Shown: positions 49,085-57,139, counted from the stretch's first letter. The stretch: 64,000 nucleotides of DNA from Akkermansiaceae bacterium (GCA_015062045.1 SUVJ01000003.1:1-64000), one strand, 5' to 3'. A program made the numbers and translations. The notes: generated by a model not told the origin, from the sequence alone.

Positions 49085-50653
49085 ATGCAACTATTAGAAT
49101 CCCTCATGGATTTCCTGAGTGGCGTGGGTCTGTACCAGATGACCTGGCAGATGTACGTCATGTGGGGCGTTGTGGCTGTCATGCTGTATTTGGGTGTTGT
49201 CAAGCAGTTTGAACCGCTGCTGATGGTGCCGATTGCCTTTGGTGCCCTCATTGCCAACATCCCCGATAACGGCATGGTCATTACCCAAGCCACGATGCAA
49301 GTGGCTGCCATCGACCCCGAGACCGGCAAGTTCCTTGACCCGAACGACCCGAACCTCACCGATGAGCAGCGCGCCAAAACCATCATGAAGGACGTAGGTT
49401 TCCTGCGTCTGCAACTCATCCGTCACAAACATGTGGATGATGCTCAAACTCTGGCTCTCGCCCTGACTCGCGGCGGTTACACAGAGGATGAGATTAAAGC
49501 CCTTACGGATGAAGATAAGGCCCTCATCCTGGCAACGCCCGACATGGAGAAAGCCGAGCGTGCCAAGCTTACGGCTGAGCAGCAGCTCGAATACTTCAAA
49601 TTGGCTGCAGCCAAGAAGATTCCCGCCGTTTATGAGCAGGTGTATGACCCCGCCACAGGCAAAGCCCGTAAAGGCCGCCTGAATGTAACCGGCCAAGAGG
49701 TAGAAGAAGTACTCGTTAAAAAACCCGAGGGTGGTCTGTTCGACTGGATTGGCTTGGGTATCAAGTGCGAGCTCTTCCCCCCGCTCATCTTCTTGGGTGT
49801 AGGTGCTCTTACGGACTTCGGGCCGCTGTTGGCAGCTCCCCGTGCCCTGTTGTTGGGTGCAGCTGCACAAGGCGGTGTAGCCTTCACCTTCATTTGCGCT
49901 GTATGCTTGGGCTTCACGCCCGAGCAGGCAAGCTCCATCGGCATTATCGGTGGTGCAGACGGCCCCACCTCCATCTTCCTGGCCAGTAGCTTGGCACCGG
50001 AGCTCTTGGGAGCCATTGCCGTGGCAGCCTACACCTACATGGCCTTGGTACCGTTGATTCAGCCGCCCTTCATGCGCCTGTGCACCACAGAGGCCCAGCG
50101 TAAGATTAAGATGAAGAGCCTGCGCCAGGTATCCAAGGGAGAGAAGCTCTTCTTCTGCTTCACGGTAACGATTCTGACCATCCTGCTCTGCCCGGATGCC
50201 GCCCCGCTGTTGGGCATGCTCATGTTGGGCAACTTCCTGCGCGAGTGTAAGGTGACAGAGCGCTTGGTAAGCTGTGCTCAGAATGAGCTGATGAACATCG
50301 TGACCATCCTCTTGGGTGTATCCGTAGGTCTCACCATGCAGGGCGAGCGCTTCCTGATGCCGGAGACTCTGCTCATCATCATGCTGGGTGTGGTAGCCTT
50401 TGCCGTGGCAACCTGCTGTGGTTTGGCATTCGCACAAATCATGAACCTCATCCCCGGCTGGAGCAAGACCCCCATCAACCCCCTCATCGGCTCCGCCGGT
50501 GTATCTGCCGTACCCATGGCCGCCCGTGTATCCCACAACGAGGGTCAGAAGGCAGACCGCTCCAACTTCCTGCTCATGCACGCCATGGGCCCCAACGTGG
50601 CCGGTGTGATCGGCACCGCCGTTATTGCAGGCTACTACATCTCCACCCTGTAA
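49085..50653 (+). CDS. mmdB: Na+-translocating methylmalonyl-CoA decarboxylase beta subunit with insertion
   Basis: 522 aa, whereas typical OadB/MmdB proteins have roughly 370-440. The polytopic core is recognisable: FEPLLMVPIAFGALIANIP near the start, LIFLGVGALTDFGPLLAAPRALLLGAAAQGG, SIGIIGGADGPTSIFLASSLAP (Na+-site region) and NPLIGSAGVSAVPMAARVSHNEGQK near the end. A hydrophilic insertion of about 145 residues (about 67-212, rich in Asp, Lys, Glu, Thr) separates the first two helices from the rest. This subunit decarboxylates carboxybiotin and pumps Na+ out. The gene is last in the operon and followed by a strong terminator. Confidence 0.92.
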   Translation: MQLLESLMDFLSGVGLYQMTWQMYVMWGVVAVMLYLGVVKQFEPLLMVPIAFGALIANIPDNGMVITQATMQVAAIDPETGKFLDPNDPNLTDEQRAKTIMKDVGFLRLQLIRHKHVDDAQTLALALTRGGYTEDEIKALTDEDKALILATPDMEKAERAKLTAEQQLEYFKLAAAKKIPAVYEQVYDPATGKARKGRLNVTGQEVEEVLVKKPEGGLFDWIGLGIKCELFPPLIFLGVGALTDFGPLLAAPRALLLGAAAQGGVAFTFICAVCLGFTPEQASSIGIIGGADGPTSIFLASSLAPELLGAIAVAAYTYMALVPLIQPPFMRLCTTEAQRKIKMKSLRQVSKGEKLFFCFTVTILTILLCPDAAPLLGMLMLGNFLRECKVTERLVSCAQNELMNIVTILLGVSVGLTMQGERFLMPETLLIIMLGVVAFAVATCCGLAFAQIMNLIPGWSKTPINPLIGSAGVSAVPMAARVSHNEGQKADRSNFLLMHAMGPNVAGVIGTAVIAGYYISTL

Positions 50654-50673
50654 TAACCGCATTCCATCCATTC

Positions 50674-50708
50674 AAAAAGCCGCAACCTGCACAAGGTTGC
50701 GGCTTTTA
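50674..50708 (+). terminator. Terminator of the decarboxylase operon
   Basis: AAAAGCCGCAACCT (50675-50688) pairs with AGGTTGCGGCTTTT (50694-50707) around a 5-nt loop. The stem ends in a T-run. Confidence 0.9.
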
Positions 50709-50734
50709 AATTTGCAATAAAGCATCCTTTTTTG

Positions 50735-50763
50735 TTGCATAGCAACCGTGATTGGATTAAAAT
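50735..50763 (+). promoter_or_regulatory. Promoter TTGCAT-17-TAAAAT, leaderless geometry
   Basis: -35 TTGCAT at 50735-50740, 17-bp spacer, -10 TAAAAT at 50758-50763, 6 nt before the ATG at 50770. Confidence 0.65.
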
Positions 50764-50769
50764 GAGCTT

Positions 50770-50994
50770 ATGAAGTCAAACACACAGGTAAAAAAAAGCA
50801 CGGGTACATCATCCAAGAGCATCAACCTCTCGCGTCTGCCTGAAGACTGGGAAGATGATGAGGAACGTGAGTTGAAAAAATTGGCTCATGAAGCTTCGCT
50901 CTTAGCCTGGAGCACGCTTTCTCAAATTGACAAAAAAAAGGCTGCTGAGTGTAGAAAAAAATTGTTAGATGATATTAAATCATCTTCAATATGA
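50770..50994 (+). CDS. Small putative antitoxin of the zeta-toxin pair
   Basis: 74 aa. The N-terminus is Ser/Thr/Lys-rich (KSNTQVKKSTGTSSKS). A charged helical part follows (LPEDWEDDEERELKKLAHEASLLAWSTLSQIDKKKAAECRKKLLDDI). No family recognised; it is not an obvious epsilon antitoxin. Its stop overlaps the start of the zeta-like gene by 4 nt (ATGA). Position, size and coupling support an antitoxin role by analogy only. Confidence 0.6.
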   Translation: MKSNTQVKKSTGTSSKSINLSRLPEDWEDDEERELKKLAHEASLLAWSTLSQIDKKKAAECRKKLLDDIKSSSI

Positions 50995-51617
50995 CGAATG
51001 AGCTTCCCAATCTTATTATTTTAGCCGGCCCCAATGGCTCCGGCAAAACGACTTTCGCGTCTTTATTATCAGAGCATCTATGGGGGAAAGACTGTTTAAA
51101 TCTAAATGCAGATCTTCTTGCTGAAAAATTAGGAGGTTGGAATGATGAATCCTGCATTCGCATAGCACAAAAGCAAATCAGAGATACTCTTCATGCTGCC
51201 CTTAATGAGCGGAAAAACATCATATATGAAACCGTCTTTTCACATCCTTCAAAACTTGATATTATTCGCAAAGCGAGAGATTTGGGCTATTTTATAAGAT
51301 TATTTTTCATTTGCACGGAATCTCCACGAATCAATGTAGACAGAGTAGCCGAAAGGTTCGCCAAAGGTGGGCATACGGTTCCCGGGAAAAAAATCGGAGA
51401 ACGATACAATCGCGCACTCATGTATGGCGCAGAGGCCATGAGACTCGTGCAACGTGGCTATCTTTATGATAACAGCCTATCGGCTTCTCCTAATCGAGAT
51501 TCCTTTAAACTAATTTTCAGAACAATGAACGGTAAAAATTACAAATTATATTTACCTTTTGATTCATTGCCAAGCACTTACTCATATTTTTTATCTGACT
51601 TTATTCAACCGGAATAA
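50991..51617 (+). CDS. Zeta toxin family kinase
   Basis: 208 aa. Walker A AGPNGSGKTTFASLL (residues 12-26) is followed by LNLNADLLAEKLGGW (Asp41), and IIYETVFSHPSKLDIIRKARDLGYFIRLFFICTESPRINVDRVAERFAKGGHTVPGKKIGERYNRAL. The conserved E-T-x-x-S and RxxxGGHxVP motifs are those of zeta-toxin/UDP-N-acetylglucosamine kinases. Such enzymes poison wall synthesis by phosphorylating UDP-GlcNAc, though many chromosomal homologues are untested. It is coupled to a small upstream gene and is AT-richer than its surroundings, suggesting a mobile module. Confidence 0.85.
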   Translation: MTNELPNLIILAGPNGSGKTTFASLLSEHLWGKDCLNLNADLLAEKLGGWNDESCIRIAQKQIRDTLHAALNERKNIIYETVFSHPSKLDIIRKARDLGYFIRLFFICTESPRINVDRVAERFAKGGHTVPGKKIGERYNRALMYGAEAMRLVQRGYLYDNSLSASPNRDSFKLIFRTMNGKNYKLYLPFDSLPSTYSYFLSDFIQPE

Positions 51618-51692
51618 TCCCCCCGGCTGAGTTAGCGGCCGCAATTATTTAGCGATTACGGCTTATCGATTGATAAGAAAACGCCCCCAAGG

Positions 51693-52340
51693 TCAGCCAT
51701 TGGCGGAGGGCTCTTCTTGAGGGGGAGTGGGAGCCGCTTGCTCGGGTTGGGGGGCAGGCTTTTCTTTTTTCTTCTTTTCCTTGCGGATATTGAATTGGTT
51801 GGCGGCGGCATCAAAGCCGTCCCGCAAGGCGGTGAGGGTGGCGGCAGTGGCTTTGAGGAGGGCTTCCTCAAGCAGGGGGCGTTCATCGGGCGCAAACTTG
51901 CCGAGCACGTGGCTGACCATCTGCTTTTGCCCGGGTGCGCTGATACCCACACGCAGGCGGGGGAATTTCTCCGTGCCCAAGTGGGCAATGAGGGATTTCA
52001 TACCGTTGTGCCCGCCGGCAGAGCCCCCTGCCCGCAGGCGCATGGTACCCACGGGAAAGGAAATATCATCATACACCACAAACACTTGCTCGGGGTCAAA
52101 CTTAAAGTAGCGCATGAGCGGGCCCACGCTCTCGCCGGAGGCGTTCATGAAGGTTTGCGGTTTGACCAGCAGCACACCGGGGCCGGCGGCTACCTCTGCC
52201 TTGTAGGCTTTCTCCGGCTTCCATTCTGCACCGAAGTGAGCAGCAAGCCTATCCATCACCATGAACCCGACATTGTGACGGGTGGCGGCGTAATCCCGGC
52301 CGGGGTTACCCAGCCCCACGATGATACGGATAGGCTTCAT
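51693..52340 (-). CDS. pth: Peptidyl-tRNA hydrolase
   Basis: 215 aa. VGLGNPGRDYAATRHNVGFMVMD (Asn12, catalytic His22) and LVKPQTFMNASGESVGPL, VVYDDISFPVGTMRLRAGGSAGGHNGMKSLIAHLGTEKFPRLRVGI are diagnostic. It releases peptides from prematurely dropped peptidyl-tRNA. The C-terminal ~35 residues (Lys/Pro/Glu-rich, KEKKKKEKPAPQPEQ type) extend beyond the usual ~190 aa and look disordered. The start lies 15 bases after the leuA stop on the same strand, so the two may be cotranscribed. Confidence 0.95.
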   Translation of the reverse strand: MKPIRIIVGLGNPGRDYAATRHNVGFMVMDRLAAHFGAEWKPEKAYKAEVAAGPGVLLVKPQTFMNASGESVGPLMRYFKFDPEQVFVVYDDISFPVGTMRLRAGGSAGGHNGMKSLIAHLGTEKFPRLRVGISAPGQKQMVSHVLGKFAPDERPLLEEALLKATAATLTALRDGFDAAANQFNIRKEKKKKEKPAPQPEQAAPTPPQEEPSANG

Positions 52341-52355
52341 GCTCCATGCAACAGC

Positions 52356-53912
52356 TCAGATACCGAGCTGATTGAAGGTAATGTTACGGTTGACCGCGTT
52401 GAGGTATGCGCGGGCAGAGGCTTCAATAACGTCCGTAGCGGCACCCTTACCGGATACAGGCTTGGCATTGCAGTCATCGCAATCGCCGAAGTGCACTTTC
52501 ACGCTGACTTCACCCAAGGCATCCTGACCAATGGAGGTAGCACGCACATTGTAGTCCACCAGCTCACCGGCAGCCTGTGTGATGCGGTCTATAGCCTTAA
52601 AGCAGGCGTTAACGGGACCGTTACCAATGGCGCAGTCGGTGTACTCCTCATCATCTTTAACAAGGGTAACGGTAGCCGTAGGCAGGGCGGCAGAGCCGGC
52701 AATAAACTGAATGCTCTTGAGCTGCCACACACCGTTGGAGGTACTCAGCGAGTCGTCCACAATGGAGGACAAGTCATCATCATACACAAACTTTTTGCTG
52801 TCGCCCACCTTCTTGAAACGCTCGAACACGTGGGTAAGCTCATCGTTGGAGAGGGTGTGGCCCAGCTTCTCCAAACGGGCTTTCACGGCAGCGCGGCCGC
52901 TGTGTTTGGTAAGGGGCAGCTCTGTTTCACCCCAACCCACCTCTACAGGGTCAATAATCTCATAGGTTTCGCGCTTGGCAAGAATACCGTGTTGGTGAAT
53001 ACCCGAGCTGTGGGCAAAGGCGTTTTCACCCACAATGGCTTTGGAGCGTTGCACCACCATGCCGCTCATGCGGGATACCACGCGGCTGGTCTTCACAATC
53101 TCACGCGTGTTGAGGTTGTGGGGCTTTTCGCCGGGGGCAAAGCCAAAGGCCTCGGGGCGGGTGGAGAGCGCCATGGCGCACTCCTCAATAGCAGTGTTAC
53201 CGGCACGCTCGCCAATGCCGTTGATGGTGCCCTCCACCTGGCGGGCACCGGCTTGCACGGCGGCCAAAGAGTTGGCCACTGCCATGCCTATATCGTTGTG
53301 GCAATGCACGGAGATAACGGCATCATCAATATTCTTCACATTGTCCTTCAAATACTTAATGATAGTGTAGTACTCGGACGGCGTGGTAAAGCCCACGGTG
53401 TCGGGGATATTGACGGTGGTGGCACCGGCGGCAATTACGGCCTCCACCACTTGGGCCAAGTAGTCGTGCTCGGTGCGGCTGGCGTCCTCTGCGGAGAACT
53501 CTACATCGCTCACCAAGCTCTTGGCAAGCTTAACACCCTCTACCGCCATTTGCAAAATCTCCTCCTTGCTCTTTTTGAGCTTGAACTCACGGTGCAAGGG
53601 GCTGGTAGCCAAGAACACGTGGATACGGCCACGGTCCCCCGCAGGGGCAACGGCGGCGGCGGCTTTGCGTATATCGTTCTCCACGCAGCGGGCCAAGCCT
53701 GCTATGCGGCAGTTCTTGATAGTTCTGGCAATGGTGTACACGGCATCAAAGTCGCCGTCGGAGATGCAGGGGAAACCGGCCTCAATCACATCCACACCTA
53801 GCTTTTCGAGCTGACGTGCAACTTCCAGCTTCTGGCGGAGATTCATAGAAGCTCCGGGGCATTGCTCACCATCGCGCAGCGTGGTATCGAAGAATTGTAC
53901 TTTGTCGCTCAT
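52356..53912 (-). CDS. leuA: 2-isopropylmalate synthase
   Basis: 518 aa. An HMGL-like TIM barrel opens with VQFFDTTLRDGEQCPGASM and includes VEFSAEDASRTEHDYLAQVV, INIPDTVGF-type sequence (VNIPDTVGFTTPSEY) and ISVHCHNDIGMAVANSLAAVQAGARQVEGTINGIGERAGN. The C-terminal LeuA allosteric domain binds leucine. It condenses acetyl-CoA with 2-oxoisovalerate in leucine synthesis. The other leu genes are not in the window. The promoter TTGCAG-17-TAGAAT lies upstream and the leader is about 27 nt with no visible leucine-rich leader peptide. Confidence 0.95.
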   Translation of the reverse strand: MSDKVQFFDTTLRDGEQCPGASMNLRQKLEVARQLEKLGVDVIEAGFPCISDGDFDAVYTIARTIKNCRIAGLARCVENDIRKAAAAVAPAGDRGRIHVFLATSPLHREFKLKKSKEEILQMAVEGVKLAKSLVSDVEFSAEDASRTEHDYLAQVVEAVIAAGATTVNIPDTVGFTTPSEYYTIIKYLKDNVKNIDDAVISVHCHNDIGMAVANSLAAVQAGARQVEGTINGIGERAGNTAIEECAMALSTRPEAFGFAPGEKPHNLNTREIVKTSRVVSRMSGMVVQRSKAIVGENAFAHSSGIHQHGILAKRETYEIIDPVEVGWGETELPLTKHSGRAAVKARLEKLGHTLSNDELTHVFERFKKVGDSKKFVYDDDLSSIVDDSLSTSNGVWQLKSIQFIAGSAALPTATVTLVKDDEEYTDCAIGNGPVNACFKAIDRITQAAGELVDYNVRATSIGQDALGEVSVKVHFGDCDDCNAKPVSGKGAATDVIEASARAYLNAVNRNITFNQLGI

Positions 53913-53944
53913 AGCTTATGTTGATGTTTTGTTTAAGTGCTGGC

Positions 53945-53973
53945 ATTCTACACCAAATCCCCCGCAACTGCAA
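53945..53973 (-). promoter_or_regulatory. Promoter TTGCAG-17-TAGAAT of leuA
   Basis: Minus strand: -35 TTGCAG at 53973-53968, 17-bp spacer, -10 TAGAAT at 53950-53945. The boxes are identical to those of pheA. Confidence 0.7.
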
Positions 53974-54008
53974 GCGATTTGGTGTTGCATGACATAAGAG
54001 GGCACGGC

Positions 54009-54746
54009 TCAGGCAAGGCCGGCTTGGGCCAGGATGTCTTGTATTTGTTGGCGCGGGCGCTCGGGCCAGCACTTGTTGGCCACGGGGCTGGCCGGGCTGG
54101 GGTGCAAAATAGTACCCAAGGTAAACTGTTTATCCGGCAAGGCTGCGGCTGCCGTTTCGAGCTGTTTGAGGGCATAGCCGCCAACACCCACCAGGCACTT
54201 GGGTTGCAGAATCTCAATAAGGCGCACCAAGTGGCGTTGGCAGGCGGCATCAATTTGCTGCATCTGCTCTTTGGGTAACTGTGTGGGGGTAATATTGGCA
54301 CCGCTCTCGCTCATCCAGATAAGTGGGCAATAGTTAGCCACATAGGCGTGTTCAAAAAAGGCATCTGCCGTGCCGTACATCTCCTCAAAAAGCCCCCACA
54401 GGCGGCGGCCGCTTACCTCTGAGCGCGGGCAATTAAAGCCCTGCACAGGGCGTTTGGGGTGCGTGGCGGGGGGCTGCCCAATGGGGGCGGTAATACCCAT
54501 CCACAAGGTCACGGCAGCAATTTCACCAAAGGGCACACCTGTTTGCGCCATACCGAAGGGGCCGGGGTTCATGCCGAGGTAGAGCACATCCTTTTGCCCG
54601 GCAGCAAAACGGCGTATATAAGCCTCATGCCCTGCCCAAGCATAGGTGAGTGGGTTGTAAGTATAAGCCACAGGGGCATCAAAGGTAAGAGCCTGCATCT
54701 CATCACACAGCTCACGCGCGGCGTTAATCACTTGTTGAATCTGCAT
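54009..54746 (-). CDS. SMUG1-type uracil-DNA glycosylase
   Basis: 245 aa. Motif 1 GMNPGPFGMAQTGVPFG (residues 58-74) and motif 2 HPSPASPVANK near the C-terminus are those of the SMUG1 family rather than family-1 Ung. NYCPLIWMSESGANITPTQLP and KCLVGVGGYALKQLE fit the core. It removes uracil and oxidised pyrimidines from DNA. The ATG follows a TTGCTA-17-TAAACT promoter by 6 nt. Divergent from parA, 82 bases apart, with both promoters in between. Confidence 0.9.
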   Translation of the reverse strand: MQIQQVINAARELCDEMQALTFDAPVAYTYNPLTYAWAGHEAYIRRFAAGQKDVLYLGMNPGPFGMAQTGVPFGEIAAVTLWMGITAPIGQPPATHPKRPVQGFNCPRSEVSGRRLWGLFEEMYGTADAFFEHAYVANYCPLIWMSESGANITPTQLPKEQMQQIDAACQRHLVRLIEILQPKCLVGVGGYALKQLETAAAALPDKQFTLGTILHPSPASPVANKCWPERPRQQIQDILAQAGLA

Positions 54747-54752
54747 GACATG

Positions 54753-54781
54753 AGTTTATCATAACAATGGCAGGCTAGCAA
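54753..54781 (-). promoter_or_regulatory. Promoter TTGCTA-17-TAAACT, leaderless geometry
   Basis: Minus strand: -35 TTGCTA at 54781-54776, 17-bp spacer, -10 TAAACT at 54758-54753, then 6 nt to the ATG at 54746. Confidence 0.65.
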
Positions 54782-54792
54782 CAATTATCGGC

Positions 54793-54821
54793 TTGAAAAT
54801 GCAATATCATTTCTGTATAAT
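54793..54821 (+). promoter_or_regulatory. Promoter TTGAAA-17-TATAAT, leaderless GTG start
   Basis: -35 TTGAAA at 54793-54798, 17-bp spacer, -10 TATAAT at 54816-54821. The GTG of parA at 54829 is 7 nt further on, where transcription should begin. Confidence 0.8.
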
Positions 54822-54828
54822 GGCGCGC

Positions 54829-55599
54829 GTGAAAGTCATAGCCATAGCGAACCAGAAGGGTGGAGTAGGCAAAACCACCACCGCCGTTAATTTATCTGCC
54901 GCCCTTGCCATGCGCGGAAAGCGCGTGCTGCTCATCGATGTGGACTCTCAGGCCAATGCCTCTCAAGCTCTCGGTGTAGAGGTTGATTGCGAGCACAGCA
55001 TCTACCAGGCACTCATCGGCAATAAATTGATGGAGGAGCTGATTCGCCCTGCTCACCGCCGCAATCTTTCCATCATACCCGCCCACATGGACCTCTCCGG
55101 TGTGGAGGTAGAGCTCACGCAAAACGGCACGCACCTCACCTGCATGCGGGATGCCATGGAGGGGTTGCGCTCCAGCAAATACTATGACTACGTCTTTTTA
55201 GACACCCCGCCCTCCCTCGGCGTGCTCATGACCAGCTCCCTGTGCGCTTGTGATGAGGTGCTCACCCCCATGCAGTGCGAGTTCCTCAGCTTGGATGGTC
55301 TCTCCAAAATACTTTACGTGGTGGAGCAAATACGAGAGAGCGGCGCCAACCCCAACCTGAAACACGAGGGCGTGCTCATGACCATGTACAGCAACACCAA
55401 CTTGGCTAACCAAGTGATTGCTCAGGTTAAAGAAAACCTGCCGGAGCAACTCTACACCACCTACATCCCCCGCTCCGTGCGCGTGGCAGAGGCCCCCAGT
55501 TTCGGTAAAACCGTCATCGAGCATGACCCGTACGGCACGGCCTCCATGGCCTACCAAAATGCGGCCAAAGAGTTCTTGGCACGCCACCGCAAACGCTGA
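54829..55599 (+). CDS. parA: ParA family chromosome-partitioning ATPase
   Basis: 256 aa from GTG at 54829. In-frame ATGs at 54793-54820 lie in the promoter itself. It begins MKVIAIANQKGGVGKTTTAVNLSAALA with the deviant Walker A KGGVGKTT. VLLIDVDSQANASQALG and YDYVFLDTPPSLGVLMTSSL (Walker B region) follow, and the end is the usual VAEAPSFGKTVIEHDPYGTASMAYQNAAKEFLAR. It partitions chromosome origins together with ParB, which is not adjacent; instead comF follows after 29 bases. The Soj-type sequence fits a chromosomal rather than plasmid role. Confidence 0.93.
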   Translation: MKVIAIANQKGGVGKTTTAVNLSAALAMRGKRVLLIDVDSQANASQALGVEVDCEHSIYQALIGNKLMEELIRPAHRRNLSIIPAHMDLSGVEVELTQNGTHLTCMRDAMEGLRSSKYYDYVFLDTPPSLGVLMTSSLCACDEVLTPMQCEFLSLDGLSKILYVVEQIRESGANPNLKHEGVLMTMYSNTNLANQVIAQVKENLPEQLYTTYIPRSVRVAEAPSFGKTVIEHDPYGTASMAYQNAAKEFLARHRKR

Positions 55600-55628
55600 T
55601 TCTGCCCCCGCCACCAACAGCCACCGCC

Positions 55629-56345
55629 ATGCTCCACTGGCTGTACCCCATGACCTGCCGCCTGTGCGGAGAAGCCGCCACCACCGCACTGTGCCCGGAC
55701 TGCCTGGCAAAACTGCCGCGTGTACCGCGCCCCATTTGCCTGTATTGCGGGGCACCCGTTGCCGGCGATTTGGCGGATGCCTACCACTGCCACGCCTGCA
55801 AAAGCAAGCCGCGCCCTTTCGAGCTGGCGCGCTCTGCCCTGCTGACGGCAGATAGCACCATGCCACTGATTCATGAGCTGAAATACAAGGGGGCCTCCTA
55901 CCTGGGGGCGGCACTCTCCCCTGCTCTGGCAGAGCTTTGGCAGGCTACCCCCGAGCTTGTAGCCTACAAACAAGCCGCCATTGTGCCCGTGCCGCTCAGC
56001 CGCCTGCACATGCAACGCCGTGGCTATAACCAGGCAGAGGAGCTGGCTGCCCCCTTGGCAAAAAAAATGGGTTTACCCTTGGCATACCCCTTGCAGCGCA
56101 TGGATACACAGGCAGACAGTCAAACCAGGCTCTCCGCCGCAGAGCGACTCAGAAACGCCCGCCTTGCCTATAAGCCCAAACCGGAATACTCCAACGGCAA
56201 AAAACAACTGCCCGAGCATGTAGTGTTGGTGGATGATGTATACACCACCGGGGCCACAGTGCGAGCCTGCGCCGCCGCCCTCAAAAACTTGCCGGGCGTT
56301 AAACATGTGGCGGTGCTTACCCTGTTGCGTGTTGAAAAACGCTGA
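55629..56345 (+). CDS. comF: ComF family phosphoribosyltransferase-like protein
   Basis: 238 aa. An N-terminal zinc-finger region carries paired cysteines (CRLCGEA, LCPDC, CLYCGAP, CHACK). A phosphoribosyltransferase-type domain follows with VPVPLSRLHMQRRGYNQAEELA and the PRPP-loop-like VVLVDDVYTTGATVRACAAAL. ComF/GntX proteins are linked to DNA uptake and carbon use, with unclear biochemistry. It lies 29 bases downstream of parA on the same strand and is probably cotranscribed. Confidence 0.92.
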   Translation: MLHWLYPMTCRLCGEAATTALCPDCLAKLPRVPRPICLYCGAPVAGDLADAYHCHACKSKPRPFELARSALLTADSTMPLIHELKYKGASYLGAALSPALAELWQATPELVAYKQAAIVPVPLSRLHMQRRGYNQAEELAAPLAKKMGLPLAYPLQRMDTQADSQTRLSAAERLRNARLAYKPKPEYSNGKKQLPEHVVLVDDVYTTGATVRACAAALKNLPGVKHVAVLTLLRVEKR

Positions 56346-56540
56346 ATCCCGTTACCCAAAATGGCAGCTCTCGGTAATATGCTTTAATATGAGTAAAACC
56401 TCGCTCTTGCCCAAGCAGGCTAAATATCACATACGGATAAAAAGCACGGCAAGACACGAGAATGATGGCTTCGCCCGCGATTAGTCGTGAACACTGCAAG
56501 AGGAGTAATACCTCAAGTTTGACATTTTAACATTTTGTTT
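56346..56540. other. Intergenic region, no gene seen
   Basis: Nothing convincing upstream of the promoter at 56541. A 60-codon minus-strand frame (56317-56499) crosses the comF end and has no supporting features. A second TTGACA-like hexamer occurs at about 56519. Confidence 0.4.
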
Positions 56541-56581
56541 TTGACATTTTCGCTATAAATAAGTATACTACATAGCGAAAA
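56541..56581 (+). promoter_or_regulatory. Consensus promoter TTGACA-17-TATACT within a palindrome
   Basis: -35 TTGACA at 56541-56546, 17-bp spacer, -10 TATACT at 56564-56569. TTTTCGCTAT (56547-56556) and ATAGCGAAAA (56572-56581) are exact inverse complements flanking the -10 box, the typical position of a repressor operator. The leader to the ATG at 56634 is about 58 nt. Confidence 0.7.
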
Positions 56582-56633
56582 AGCCCTTGTTCACCCCAAG
56601 GGTATTACAAAATAAAAAAACCAAACAAATAAA

Positions 56634-57047
56634 ATGAAAAAGATCTCATTAATTGCACTTGCTGTGATTCCGACCATGGGTATGGTATCATGCTCCGATA
56701 AGGAGGAGGCCCCTGCAGCAGCCGCGCCTAAGGCACTCACCACGGCAGAGGACTACATGAACGCCGGCGCAGACGTAATGACAGAGCTGGGCGACATATT
56801 GGAGGCTACCACGGTAGAGAACTCTGCGGAGCAGGCTAAGAAGATTCAGGCATTGACTGCCAAGATGGCACAACTGATGAAGGAGGTAGAGGAGAAAGGC
56901 TTTGCAGAGGCTGAGCCCACCGGCGAGATTGCTGCCCGCATGGAAGCTGCCGAGAACCGCCTTGGCCAGTGGTTTCTCAAGAATGCCGAGAACATGGAGA
57001 AGTTTGCCCCCTCCTTCGTGGAGGCCATGCAGAATTTCGGCAAGTAA
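56634..57047 (+). CDS. Hypothetical lipoprotein
   Basis: 137 aa. The signal sequence MKKISLIALAVIPTMGMVSC ends in a lipobox (Cys20). The mature part is acidic and helical (EDYMNAGADVMTELGDILEATTVENSAEQAKKIQALTAKMAQLMKEVEEKG), followed by MEAAENRLGQWFLKNAENMEKFAPSFVEAMQNFGK. No family recognised; it looks like a small helical-bundle lipoprotein of the kind common in Akkermansiaceae. It has its own strong promoter with an operator-like palindrome, so expression is probably regulated. Confidence 0.7.
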   Translation: MKKISLIALAVIPTMGMVSCSDKEEAPAAAAPKALTTAEDYMNAGADVMTELGDILEATTVENSAEQAKKIQALTAKMAQLMKEVEEKGFAEAEPTGEIAARMEAAENRLGQWFLKNAENMEKFAPSFVEAMQNFGK

Positions 57048-57077
57048 TTATTTACAGGGCGTAATGCTCAACATTAG

Positions 57078-57108
57078 CCACGGAGCCGCGCCACACACGG
57101 CTCCGTGG
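57078..57108. terminator. Strong hairpin after the lipoprotein gene
   Basis: CCACGGAGCCG (57078-57088) pairs with CGGCTCCGTGG (57098-57108), 30 bases after the stop. It is followed by A rather than T on the plus strand, so it is not a classical terminator in this direction; a T-run follows on the opposite strand. Confidence 0.45.
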
Positions 57109-57139
57109 TGAAAAAATAAAAAGATTCGGTAAAAGCTCC

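Noticed and set aside
51717-53801. 694-codon plus-strand reading frame opposite pth and leuA
   Set aside because: It lies wholly antisense to two clear genes and is low-complexity (Gly, His, Val). Long antisense frames of this kind also occur opposite mmdA, mmdB, gdhA and the TMEM43 gene and result from codon bias.
56317-56499. 60-codon minus-strand frame after comF
   Set aside because: It overlaps the end of comF and shows no promoter, signal or known domain.
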